This document shows, piece after piece, positions 1 through 7,495 of a DNA stretch of 64,000 nt. A program made the translations under genes and the position numbers. Numbering within the stretch: the first letter of the stretch is position 1; each line of letters starts with the position of its first letter. The stretch spans positions 124,001-188,000 of the forward strand of contig NZ_CP116256.1 in assembly GCF_027947575.1 (NCBI RefSeq), given 5' to 3'. The notes beneath the pieces are model-generated. The model was not told where the DNA came from, ran no database searches, and saw only the letters and a list, made by a program, of their open reading frames with translations. The stretch comes from Streptomyces rubrogriseus (GTDB lineage: Bacteria; Actinomycetota; Actinomycetes; Streptomycetales; Streptomycetaceae).

Positions 1-687
1 GACGCGGTCGCGCCCGACGACGTCGTGGACTGCCCCAAGTACCTGACCGTGGGCAAGGAGTTCCACAACGTGGAGACCTCCGAACACCCCGGCGCCACCT
101 TCCGCAAGGACTTCACCGAGTCCTGCAACACCGCCTTCATCAGCCTGCGCGGCAAGCTCGACGACGGGGAGCTGGGGAAGGTCGCGCGCACCTACTTCGG
201 GGTCGGCCAGGAGTGGCACATCGGCATCCCGACGTACGACGGCTCGGTGCCGGTGCCCAAGGACGAGACGGAGAAGGCCGCGTCGATGATCGGGCAGGGC
301 CGGGTCCAGGCCAACCCCCTGATCATGGCGTCGGTGACGGCCACCGCGGTCTCCGGCGAGTTCCACCAGCCGTCCGTCACCGCGGGCAACGAGGACGAGA
401 CCCGCACCGAGCCGCTCCCCGACGAGGTCGTCACCCAGCTGCGCGGGCTGATGCGGGCCACCGTCACCGACGGCACCGCGCGCGTCCTGGCCGACCTGCC
501 CGGCGAGATCGGCGCCAAGACCGGCACCGCCGAGGTCTCCGACGACCAGGACAACAACGGCTGGCTCGTCGCCCACCGGGGCAACGTCGCCGTCGCCGTG
601 GTCGTCGAGGAGGGCGTCACCGGCGGCGGCTCGGCGGGGCCGATCGTGCACAGCCTGCTGTCGGCCGTACCGGAGGACCCTTCCTGA
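1..687 (+). CDS. Penicillin-binding protein, transpeptidase domain (5' end outside window)
   Basis: The reading frame is open from base 1, so only the C-terminal ~228 residues are visible. The SxN motif (SCN, in ESCNTAFISL) and the KTG triad (KTGTAE) of the penicillin-binding transpeptidase fold are both present; the SxxK motif must lie upstream of the window. The protein would cross-link peptidoglycan outside the membrane. The downstream P450 gene is convergent, with only 30 bp between stops. The class (high-molecular-weight class B is likely) cannot be settled without the N-terminus. Confidence 0.9.
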   Translation, partial: DAVAPDDVVDCPKYLTVGKEFHNVETSEHPGATFRKDFTESCNTAFISLRGKLDDGELGKVARTYFGVGQEWHIGIPTYDGSVPVPKDETEKAASMIGQGRVQANPLIMASVTATAVSGEFHQPSVTAGNEDETRTEPLPDEVVTQLRGLMRATVTDGTARVLADLPGEIGAKTGTAEVSDDQDNNGWLVAHRGNVAVAVVVEEGVTGGGSAGPIVHSLLSAVPEDPS

Positions 688-717
688 GAACCCTTCTCGA
701 GCCCGTACCGAGCGGGA

Positions 718-1857
718 TCAGCCGAGCCGCACCGGCAGTTCCACCAGCCCCCGCAGCAGGGTGCTGGTGCGCCAGGTGAGCGCCGCCGGGTCGGCGACCG
801 GGGCGAGCGCGGGATGCCGGTCGAGCAGCAGGCGTACGGCGACGGCGGCCTCGACGCGGGCCAGCGGGGCGCCCAGGCAGTGGTGCGGGCCGTGGCCGAA
901 ACCGAGGTGGCCCCGCGGGCGGCGGCCGATGTCGAAGCGGTCGGGATCGGGGAAGTGCGCCGGGTCGCGGGAGGCGGCGGCGAGGGAGACGAGCACCGGT
1001 TCGCCCGCCGCGATCGCGGTGCCCGCCAGCTCCAGCGGCTCGGCCGCGAAGCGGAACGCGGAGGAGTGGACGGGCGAGTGGTACCGCAGCGACTCCTCCA
1101 CGGCGGCCTCGGTCAGCTCCGGCTCGGCGCGCAGGCGGGCGAGCTGGTCGGGGTGGGTGAGCAGGCCGTGCACGGTGGCGGAGATCAGGTTGACGGTCGT
1201 CTCGTGCCCGGCGACCAGGATGAGGAAGGCCATGCCGAGCAGTTCGTCCGGGGTGAGTTCGCCGCTGTCGGCGGCGGCGACCAGATCGCCGAGCAGCGTG
1301 CCGTCCGGGGTGCGCCGCTTGGCGTCGGTCAGCTCGGTGAGGTAGCCGGTCAGCGCGGTCGCCGCCGACCCGGCCGCCTCCGGCGAAGTGGGCATGACCA
1401 GCTCGTTCGACCAGGTGTGGAAGCCCTGGCGGTCGGCCTCGGGCACGCCCAGCAGCTCGCAGATCACCGTGACCGGCAGCGGCAGCGCGTACCGGGCGAC
1501 CAGGTCGGCCGTGCCCGTCGGCGGCAGCGCGTCCAGCAGGTCGTGCGCGATGCGCTCGACGCGCGGGCGCAGGGCGGCGGTCCGGCCCGGCGTGAAGTGT
1601 CCGGCGACCAGCCGGCGCAGGCGGGTGTGGAGCGGCGGGTCGCTCTGGAGCATGTTGTGGCCGATGGCGTGCCCGCCGTCGCTGTCCCAGGAAGCGGAGT
1701 GCCGGATGTCGTTGCGCAGCCGCGGGTCGGTGAGCGCGGCCCGTGCCGCGTCGCGCGTCACCACCAGCCGGCTCTCCCCGCTGCCCGGCACGAGCACCCG
1801 GTGCACGGCGCCCACGGCCCGCAGGGCGGCCAGTTCCTCGGAGGTGGGCGCGGTCAT
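718..1857 (-). CDS. Cytochrome P450
   Basis: The 379-residue protein has the full P450 signature set: the I-helix AGHETT oxygen-activation motif, the K-helix ExxR (EESLRYHSP), and the haem loop FGHGPHHCLG with the axial cysteine near residue 327. Size fits a soluble bacterial CYP. It should insert one oxygen atom into a small organic substrate using an external ferredoxin and reductase; none is encoded beside it. It is divergent from the TetR gene at 1976, with two palindromes between them, so repression by that TetR is the simplest model. The ATG start follows an AGGAGG-type site. The substrate cannot be predicted. Confidence 0.95.
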   Translation of the reverse strand: MTAPTSEELAALRAVGAVHRVLVPGSGESRLVVTRDAARAALTDPRLRNDIRHSASWDSDGGHAIGHNMLQSDPPLHTRLRRLVAGHFTPGRTAALRPRVERIAHDLLDALPPTGTADLVARYALPLPVTVICELLGVPEADRQGFHTWSNELVMPTSPEAAGSAATALTGYLTELTDAKRRTPDGTLLGDLVAAADSGELTPDELLGMAFLILVAGHETTVNLISATVHGLLTHPDQLARLRAEPELTEAAVEESLRYHSPVHSSAFRFAAEPLELAGTAIAAGEPVLVSLAAASRDPAHFPDPDRFDIGRRPRGHLGFGHGPHHCLGAPLARVEAAVAVRLLLDRHPALAPVADPAALTWRTSTLLRGLVELPVRLG

Positions 1858-1884
1858 GGGACCTCCTGTGAAGGACGGCTAAAC

Positions 1885-1950
1885 GGGGAGTGCTCCCCAT
1901 TTCCTCCGCCGACGATAGCATCGGCGTTCGGAGCACGGGGAGCACTCCCC
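1885..1950. promoter_or_regulatory. Paired palindromic operators between P450 and TetR genes
   Basis: GGGGAGTGCTCCCC at 1885-1898 and its exact reverse complement GGGGAGCACTCCCC at 1937-1950 each form a GGGGAG-NN-CTCCCC palindrome, with centres 52 bp apart. They flank the middle of the 118-bp divergent intergenic region, as expected for a TetR dimer controlling both genes. Binding is inferred. Confidence 0.7.
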
Positions 1951-1975
1951 GGTTCGTACGACCCGGAGGGCGAGG

Positions 1976-2713
1976 ATGACCGTCGGCGCACGCGACGGAG
2001 CGCCCCGGCAGCGACGCGACGCGCGGCGCAACCGGGAGCTTCTGCTGGAGGCGGCCCACGAGGTGTTCACCGAGCAGGGGCTGGACGCGGCGCTGGACGT
2101 GATCGCGCGCCGGGCGGGGGTCGGCAACGCGACGCTCTACCGCCACTTCCCCACCCGTGCCGCCCTGGTGGACGCCGTGTTCCGGGACTCGCTGACCGGC
2201 ACGATGGACGCCGGGGAGCGGGCCAGGAAAGCGCCGGACGCGTGGACCGGGCTCACCGGCTATCTGGAGGTGGTCTTCGGCGCCCTGGCCGCGGACCGGG
2301 GCTCCAACGACCTCATGACCACGCACCTGCGGGGCGTCGACAGCCTGGAGGCCGTGCACGAGCACAACCGCCGGACCGTGGACACGCTGCTGACCCGACT
2401 GCGCGACGAGGGCACCGTCCGCGCCGACGTCACCACCGAGGACGTCCTGTTCGGGCTCGCGGCGCTCGGCCGCGCCGTCCCGGCACTGAGCGCCGCGACC
2501 GCGGCCACGGCGGCCGGCGCGTCCGCGCCCGCGGCCGGGACCGCGCCGGACGCCTGGCGCCGCCCCTCGCCCTGTTCCTGGGCGGCCTGCGCACCGCGCC
2601 GGCCGCCGCGGCCCTGCCGGCAGCCGGCGCTCACCGCCGCCGAACTCGGCGAGGTCCTGCGCGAACTGGGCCCGCACCGCACCCGCGCCGGGGACCGCGA
2701 GCCCCGCGCGTGA
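1976..2713 (+). CDS. TetR-family transcriptional regulator
   Basis: The N-terminal ~60 residues form a TetR helix-turn-helix (LEAAHEVFTEQG ... VGNATLYRHFPTRAALVDAVF). The rest is the helical ligand-binding region. Divergence from the P450 gene and the two intergenic palindromes suggest that it represses the P450 and itself. Between about 2560 and 2630 the frame reads as an arginine/proline-rich stretch, while another frame reads LALFLGGLRT, typical of this position in the family. The end (LTAAELGEVLREL) is normal again. This suggests two compensating indels or sequence errors, so the C-terminal portion should be treated with care. Confidence 0.9.
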   Translation: MTVGARDGAPRQRRDARRNRELLLEAAHEVFTEQGLDAALDVIARRAGVGNATLYRHFPTRAALVDAVFRDSLTGTMDAGERARKAPDAWTGLTGYLEVVFGALAADRGSNDLMTTHLRGVDSLEAVHEHNRRTVDTLLTRLRDEGTVRADVTTEDVLFGLAALGRAVPALSAATAATAAGASAPAAGTAPDAWRRPSPCSWAACAPRRPPRPCRQPALTAAELGEVLRELGPHRTRAGDREPRA

Positions 2714-2725
2714 GACGGGCCGGGG

Positions 2726-2962
2726 TCAGCCCCGGGGGCCGGTGCCGCCGTCGTTACCGGTGTCGGTGTCCTCGCGCTTGACCGTCTCCCCCGGGATGAC
2801 GCGCGGCGTCCCCGGTTCGTCCGCGTCCCTGGCCGCGCGGGCCTCGGACTTGAGGATGCGGGCCGACTTGCCCGCCGAGCGGGTCAGCTCGGGGAGCTTC
2901 TTGACGGCCAGGACGGCCGCGACGACGACGAGAATGATCGCGAGCTCGCTGAGTCCGAACAC
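2726..2962 (-). CDS. TatA-like twin-arginine translocase component
   Basis: This 78-residue protein has one N-terminal membrane span (about residues 4-21), then an amphipathic helix KKLPELTRSAGKSARILKSE and an acidic tail, the order seen in TatA/TatE. TatA oligomers help folded proteins cross the membrane. The usual hinge, a Phe-Gly just before the Lys-Lys-Leu-Pro, is replaced: the sequence reads VLAVKKLPEL. No tatB or tatC lies nearby, so it is probably an accessory TatA paralogue. It ends 13 bp from the convergent TetR gene. Confidence 0.85.
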   Translation of the reverse strand: MFGLSELAIILVVVAAVLAVKKLPELTRSAGKSARILKSEARAARDADEPGTPRVIPGETVKREDTDTGNDGGTGPRG

Positions 2963-3087
2963 GGCGCTCTCCTGGGGGACGTACGGTCACGGGCCCGCGG
3001 CACGGGCCCGCACACGGAATCTACGGCACGGTCGGCGGGCCCGGGGGCCCGCACGGTCTGGTGGCTCTCAGAGGCTCTCGGAGGTTC

Positions 3088-3543
3088 TCAGAGGTCGAAC
3101 TCGTGCGGCGGCAGGTCGAGGGCGTAGCACGCCTCGCGGACCACGGCACGCTCGTCCTTGTCGAAGTCCCCGTCGGCGCCGCCGATCACGATGCCGATCT
3201 GGACCACGGCCCGTGCCTCGGCGGGCTTCTTCTTCGCCTTGGCGATCTCCTGGAGGATGCCGACCTTGCCGAAGGCGAAGTCGGCGGTCAGCTTGTCCAG
3301 GTTCTCCTCGAAGCGGCGGCGCAGGTCGTCGGCGGGGAAGTTCTGCAGCACCTCGTTGGTCGAGATCAGCTGGGCGACCCGCTGCCGCTCCGAGGCGTCG
3401 ACGGTGCCGTCGGCCGCGGCGACCAGCGCGCACATCGCCATGCTCGCGTCGCGGAAGGCGCCGCTCTTGAGGTCGTTCTTCTTCGCCACGAGCTGCGTCT
3501 GCATCTGCGACGCGGACTCCTTGAAGCGGTCCCACAGGGCCAT
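3088..3543 (-). CDS. TerB-family tellurite/stress resistance protein
   Basis: The 151-residue cytoplasmic protein matches TerB. It has paired acidic helix-loop segments, AAADGTVDASERQRV near the N-terminus and GGADGDFDKDERAVV near the C-terminus, which are the acidic (probably metal-binding) sites of the family. TerB works with TerD and TerC proteins in membrane-associated metal and stress responses. A CTACAG-type palindrome lies about 100 bp upstream and recurs before the neighbouring spo0M-like gene, hinting at common control. The ATG start is at 3543. Confidence 0.9.
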   Translation of the reverse strand: MALWDRFKESASQMQTQLVAKKNDLKSGAFRDASMAMCALVAAADGTVDASERQRVAQLISTNEVLQNFPADDLRRRFEENLDKLTADFAFGKVGILQEIAKAKKKPAEARAVVQIGIVIGGADGDFDKDERAVVREACYALDLPPHEFDL

Positions 3544-3640
3544 GAGAACTCCGTACTCCGTACCGGTCGGACGGGAAGGGATGTGACGGGAAGGGGTGAT
3601 CGGACTGGTCGGGGAGACCGGGACTGGCGGTCCCGAACCT

Positions 3641-3654
3641 CTACAGCACTGTAG
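3641..3654. promoter_or_regulatory. CTACAG palindrome upstream of the terB-like gene
   Basis: CTACAG-CA-CTGTAG is a perfect palindrome, 98 bp before the terB-like start and just beyond the spo0M-like stop. The wider block CTCTACAGNNNNGTAGAAGC is shared with 4689-4708. The binding factor is unknown. Confidence 0.5.
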
Positions 3655-3660
3655 AAGCTA

Positions 3661-4632
3661 TCAGCCTTCCCCGTCGCCGGAGTGGCCCTCGAAGAAGTCC
3701 CCCGCCTCGTCGACGACTTGGGCCGCCACCGTCCCCCCGGCGACCCCGGCGACCCCGGCGACCCCGGCGACCCCCGCGGCCCCGGCCGTGACGGCCGCGC
3801 CGACCCCGGAGTCGTGGCCGTACACCGCGTGGGAGCCGTACGACGCCCGGTGCTCGACCAGCTCCCGCATCCAGCCGTCGACGAGGGCGTTCCAGTCCCG
3901 CGGTCCGGCGGAGCCCTCGTGCGGGACGGTGAAGCGGCTGAGCGCGTCGTGGCCGCCGTGGCCGTCGGAGGGCGGGCCGCCGCGCTTGTCCGCCTCCAGC
4001 ACCACCTCGAGGGCGCCGGGTACGGCCAGGAAGGTCAGCTCGATCTCGTCGACCTGGTGGGCGAAGTGCGGGGGCGGGGTCAGTTCGATCTCCTGGTGGA
4101 AGGGCAGCTGCTGCCCGGTGCCGCCGATGCGGCCGTACTCCAGGTCGGCGGAGCGGAATCCGCAGCCGAGCCGGCCGAGGGCCTCCAGGACGGCCTCCTG
4201 CGCCGGGAGCGGCGCCACGGCGAACGGGTCCAGGTCGCCGCAGTCCCGGGCCCCGGCGACGGCCAGCTCGGTGCGCACGCCGAGCACGACGCCCAGCTGC
4301 CGCCCGTACAGCTCGGTGGCCGGGGTCTCCCAGGGCAGCGTCACCGTGAACGGGATGCTCGTCTCCTCGCCCGCCGCGAGCCGGAAGGCGCCGCTCACGG
4401 TGTGCCGGCCGAAGACGACGACGCCCTCGCCGTCACCGTGCTCCCCGTCCCCCGTCTCCACGCGGGCCACCAGCTCCAGCGCGACCTGCTCGACGTCGTG
4501 GCCGGCGGTGCCGCCGACGATGCGGACCCGGCCCGACAGGGTGCCTCCCGGCCGGGCGGCGCCCGGGGCGAGCGTCGTGTCCACCGTGGGTCCGCCCACG
4601 CCGAGGGAACCGAGCAGCCGCTTGAACACCAT
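3661..4632 (-). CDS. Spo0M-family sporulation-control protein
   Basis: The 323-residue protein begins MVFKRLLGSLGVGG and has the Spo0M layout: an N-terminal arrestin-like beta domain (GGTLSGRVRIVGG, PFTVTLPWETP) and a second beta domain ending in the EIELTFLAVPGALEVVLEADKR region. Spo0M proteins affect sporulation and envelope biology in Bacillus and actinobacteria. The C-terminal tail has a GVA tandem (bases 3738-3770) and is probably disordered. I chose the ATG at 4632 because GGAG lies just upstream and homology starts there; the open frame reaches 4710. A CTACAG-type element lies 58 bp upstream. Confidence 0.9.
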   Translation of the reverse strand: MVFKRLLGSLGVGGPTVDTTLAPGAARPGGTLSGRVRIVGGTAGHDVEQVALELVARVETGDGEHGDGEGVVVFGRHTVSGAFRLAAGEETSIPFTVTLPWETPATELYGRQLGVVLGVRTELAVAGARDCGDLDPFAVAPLPAQEAVLEALGRLGCGFRSADLEYGRIGGTGQQLPFHQEIELTPPPHFAHQVDEIELTFLAVPGALEVVLEADKRGGPPSDGHGGHDALSRFTVPHEGSAGPRDWNALVDGWMRELVEHRASYGSHAVYGHDSGVGAAVTAGAAGVAGVAGVAGVAGGTVAAQVVDEAGDFFEGHSGDGEG

Positions 4633-4690
4633 CGAGGCGTTCTCTCCTTCGCGTTCGTGCGGGGAACAACCGGAACCGGCCGGCCGTTCT

Positions 4691-4704
4691 CTACAGGCGA
4701 GTAG
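4691..4704. promoter_or_regulatory. CTACAG-type element upstream of the spo0M-like gene
   Basis: CTACAGGCGAGTAG repeats the flanks of the 3641-3654 palindrome; CTCTACAG and GTAGAAGC are identical in both. It lies 58 bp before the spo0M-like start. A shared activator or promoter class for the terB-like and spo0M-like genes is inferred. Confidence 0.45.
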
Positions 4705-4838
4705 AAGCATAGGGGTCTCAGGACTCCCGATCTTTTTGCTCGTCCTTTACCATGAGGGAGAACCCTCGGGCGCCCGGCTGGTACCGGCGCCCACCGACCC
4801 CGTTAAGGAGTCCCGTTCCGTAATGGAGCCTCCCAGTA

Positions 4839-4857
4839 CCGGCCGTGCCACGGCCGG
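4839..4857. promoter_or_regulatory. Perfect hairpin in the leader of the CNNM pair
   Basis: CCGGCCGTG-C-CACGGCCGG forms a 9-bp stem 45 bp before the GTG at 4903. It could be an attenuator or the terminator of an upstream leader transcript. No known Mg2+ or Mn2+ riboswitch is recognisable by eye. Confidence 0.35.
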
Positions 4858-4902
4858 CCCACCAGTGCCCCCGTATGTGCGTGAGGGAAGCGGGGTGGCA
4901 CG

Positions 4903-6279
4903 GTGACCGAGGTCCTGCTGCTCCTGCTGGCCCTCCTCCTCACCCTGGCCTGCGCGCTCTTCGTCGCGGCCGAGTTCTCCCTCACCACCGTCGAGCGCTC
5001 CGACCTGGAGCGTGCCGCCGAGTCCGGTGAGCGCGGCGCGGACGGCGCCCTGCGGGCCGTACGCTCCCTGACCCTCCAGCTGTCCGGTGCCCAGCTCGGC
5101 ATCACGGTGACCTCGCTGGTCATCGGCATGCTGGCCGAGCCGTCGATCGCGGTGCTGCTGCGCGGCCCGCTGACGGCGATCGGCCTGGGCGGCGCCGCCT
5201 CGACGGTGGCGACCCTGCTCGGCGTGGTGCTCTCCACCGTCGTCCTGATGGTCGTCGGCGAGCTGGTCCCCAAGAACTGGGCGATCTCCCGCCCGCTGGC
5301 CGTCGCGAAGGTCGTCGCGGGCCCGCAGCGCGGCTTCACCACCGCTTTCGGCCCCTTCATCCGGCACCTGAACAACACGGCGAACCGTTTCGTGCGCCGC
5401 TTCGGCCTGGAACCGGCCGAGGAACTGGCGTCCGCCCGCAGCGCCGAGGAGCTGGTCGCCCTCGCCCAGCACTCGGCCGCGGAGGGCGCCCTGGAGGCCG
5501 ACTCGGCCGAGCTCTTCGTCCGTACGCTGCACCTGAGCGAGCTGACCGCGGAGAACGTCATGACGCCGCGCGTGGACGTCAAGGCCCTGGAGGCCCACGC
5601 CACCGCCGCCGACGCCGCGAACCTCTCGCACGCCACCGGCCTGTCCCGCTTCCCGGTCTACCGGGACAGCCTGGACGAGGTCGTCGGCACCGTCCACATC
5701 CGCGACGTGCTGGCCCTGGAGCCGGAGAAGCGCCGGGCCACCCCCGTCACCGAGCTGGCCACCGCGCCGCTCCTGGTACCGGACAGCCTGCCCGCCGACC
5801 GCCTCCTGGAGCGCATGCGCGCCACCCGCACCATGGCCGTCGTCATCGACGAGTACGGCGGCACGGCGGGCGTGGCGACCGTCGAGGACATCGTCGAGGA
5901 GGTCGTCGGCGAGGTGCGCGACGAGCACGACCCGGTCGAGATACCGGACCTGCTGCCCGCCCCCGCGGACCCCGACGGCCGCGCGGCCTGGGAGGCCGAC
6001 GGCTCGCTGCGCCTGGACCACCTGGAGCGCATCGGCCTGACCGCGCCGGAGGGACCGTACGAGACCCTGGCCGGCCTGGTCGCCACCCACCTGGCACGCA
6101 TCCCCGCCAAGGGTGACGTGGTCGCCCTGGACGGCTGGCGCATCGACGTCCTCGACGTCGACCACCACCGTGCCGACCGTCTGCGCGTCACGGCACCCGT
6201 GCCGGACGACGCCCGGTCGGCGTACGAGCGGCCGGCCGGCGAGCGGTCGGCGCACGGCGAGCGGGAGCTGGCCCGATGA
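4903..6279 (+). CDS. CNNM/CorC-type hemolysin-family membrane protein (first of a pair)
   Basis: The 458-residue protein has an N-terminal DUF21/CNNM transmembrane domain (residues ~1-190, with VAAEFSLTTVERSDL and the GELVPKNWA motif), two CBS motifs (~210-330; MTPRVDVKALE, MAVVIDEYGGTAGVATVEDI) and a C-terminal CorC/HlyC domain. CNNM/CorC proteins are linked to Mg2+ or Co2+ efflux and are not true hemolysins. The GTG start follows GGAAGCGGGG. The stop overlaps the next gene by ATGA, so the two are probably translated together, perhaps as a heterodimer. The neighbouring ter-type genes suggest a role in metal stress. Confidence 0.92.
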   Translation: MTEVLLLLLALLLTLACALFVAAEFSLTTVERSDLERAAESGERGADGALRAVRSLTLQLSGAQLGITVTSLVIGMLAEPSIAVLLRGPLTAIGLGGAASTVATLLGVVLSTVVLMVVGELVPKNWAISRPLAVAKVVAGPQRGFTTAFGPFIRHLNNTANRFVRRFGLEPAEELASARSAEELVALAQHSAAEGALEADSAELFVRTLHLSELTAENVMTPRVDVKALEAHATAADAANLSHATGLSRFPVYRDSLDEVVGTVHIRDVLALEPEKRRATPVTELATAPLLVPDSLPADRLLERMRATRTMAVVIDEYGGTAGVATVEDIVEEVVGEVRDEHDPVEIPDLLPAPADPDGRAAWEADGSLRLDHLERIGLTAPEGPYETLAGLVATHLARIPAKGDVVALDGWRIDVLDVDHHRADRLRVTAPVPDDARSAYERPAGERSAHGERELAR

Positions 6280-7301
6280 CCGTCGTACAGCTCTTCATCG
6301 GCGCGCTGACGCTGCTGACCAACGCGTTCTTCGTGGGCGCCGAGTTCGCCATGATCTCGGTGCGCCGCAGCCAGATCGAGCCGCGCGCGAAGACGGGCGA
6401 CAAGCGCGCCCGGATGACCCTGTGGGGCCTGCAGCACATCTCCCAGATGATGGCCACGGCCCAGCTCGGCATCACCGTCTCCTCCCTGGTGCTCGGCGCG
6501 GTCGCGGAGCCGGCCATCGCGCACCTGATGGAGCCGGTGTTCGAGGCGGTCCACATGCCGCACGCGCTGGTCCACCCGGTGGCCTTCGCCATCGCCCTCA
6601 CCCTGGCGACGTATCTCCACATGCTGATCGGCGAGATGATCCCGAAGAACATCGCGCTGGCCGCCCCGGCGACCACCGCGCTGTTCCTCGGCCCGCCGCT
6701 GGTCGCCCTCACCCGGGCCCTGAAGCCGGTCGTCTTCGGCATCAACGCCTTCGCCAACACGCTGCTCAAGCTGCTGCGGGTGGAGCCGAAGGACGAGGTC
6801 GAGGCCGTCTTCACCGACGACCAGCTGGCCCGCATGGTGGTCGACGCCAGCGAGGCCGGACTGCTCACCCCGGCCGACGGCGAGCGCCTGCGCGACGCGC
6901 TGGAGCTGGGCACCCGCCCGGTCGGCGAGATCCTGGTCCCGGCCCAGAAGATGCGCACCGTCCCGCACACGGTCACCCCGGCCGAGCTGGAACGCATGGC
7001 CGCCGACGCGGGCTACTCCCGCTTCCCGGTCACCGGCCCCGGCGGCACCGTCCTCGGCTACCTGCACATCAAGGACACCCTGGGCCTGACCGACCGCGAG
7101 AGCCCCTTCCCGCGCACGGCCCTGCACCGCGTCACCCGCGTCCGCATCGACACCCCCCTGGACGACACCCTCACCGCCCTGCGCACCGAGGACAGCCACC
7201 TGGCCGCCGTCACCGGCGAGACGGGCTCGGTCCTGGGCTTCGTCACGATGGAGGACGTCCTGACGGAACTGGTGGGCCCGACGACGCCGGTGGCGTCGTA
7301 A
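6276..7301 (+). CDS. CNNM/CorC-type membrane protein (second of a pair)
   Basis: The 341-residue protein repeats the DUF21 domain (VGAEFAMISVRRSQIE, GEMIPKNIALAAPA) and has two CBS motifs (residues ~200-335; GYSRFPVTGPGGTVLGYLHIKD, VLGFVTMEDVLTELVG). It lacks the C-terminal CorC/HlyC domain of its partner. It overlaps the upstream gene by four bases (ATGA) and is followed by a strong hairpin at 7306, so the operon ends here. The pair probably forms one transport or sensing unit; the ion is inferred from the family only. Confidence 0.92.
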   Translation: MTVVQLFIGALTLLTNAFFVGAEFAMISVRRSQIEPRAKTGDKRARMTLWGLQHISQMMATAQLGITVSSLVLGAVAEPAIAHLMEPVFEAVHMPHALVHPVAFAIALTLATYLHMLIGEMIPKNIALAAPATTALFLGPPLVALTRALKPVVFGINAFANTLLKLLRVEPKDEVEAVFTDDQLARMVVDASEAGLLTPADGERLRDALELGTRPVGEILVPAQKMRTVPHTVTPAELERMAADAGYSRFPVTGPGGTVLGYLHIKDTLGLTDRESPFPRTALHRVTRVRIDTPLDDTLTALRTEDSHLAAVTGETGSVLGFVTMEDVLTELVGPTTPVAS

Positions 7302-7305
7302 CGCG

Positions 7306-7336
7306 ACGCGGCCGATCGCCCCCCGGTCGGCCGCGT
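7306..7336 (+). terminator. Intrinsic-type terminator after the CNNM operon
   Basis: ACGCGGCCGA (7306-7315) pairs with TCGGCCGCGT (7327-7336), a 10-bp GC-rich stem with an 11-base loop, 5 bp after the stop. There is no U-tract, as is common in Streptomyces. Confidence 0.7.
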
Positions 7337-7418
7337 TCCGTTCCCTTCCAGGCGCCTTGTGCGCTTGACCCACGATTGCCCCCACCACGCATTAGAGTGC
7401 CGCCGTGCGCTGAGTGTG

Positions 7419-7467
7419 CTGTGAGTCACAGCGCGACACGGCGGACGGGCTAGGGGAGTCCGTCCGC
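7419..7467 (+). promoter_or_regulatory. Operator-like palindrome and leader hairpin before the TerD-nuclease gene
   Basis: CTGTGA-G-TCACAG (7419-7431) is a perfect palindrome. It is followed by a hairpin with arms GCGGACGG (7441-7448) and CCGTCCGC (7460-7467). Both lie within 80 bp of the start at 7496 and probably control this gene. Confidence 0.45.
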
Positions 7468-7495
7468 GCTCGAACGCAAGTGCTTGGGGGGTTCT

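Noticed and set aside
3641..3654. LexA (SOS) box
   Set aside because: Actinobacterial boxes have GAAC-N4-GTTC; CTACAG-CA-CTGTAG does not fit.
4760..4902. Mg2+ or Mn2+ riboswitch before the CNNM pair
   Set aside because: Hairpins are present, but I cannot recognise the conserved core of a known riboswitch by eye; a covariance-model scan would decide.
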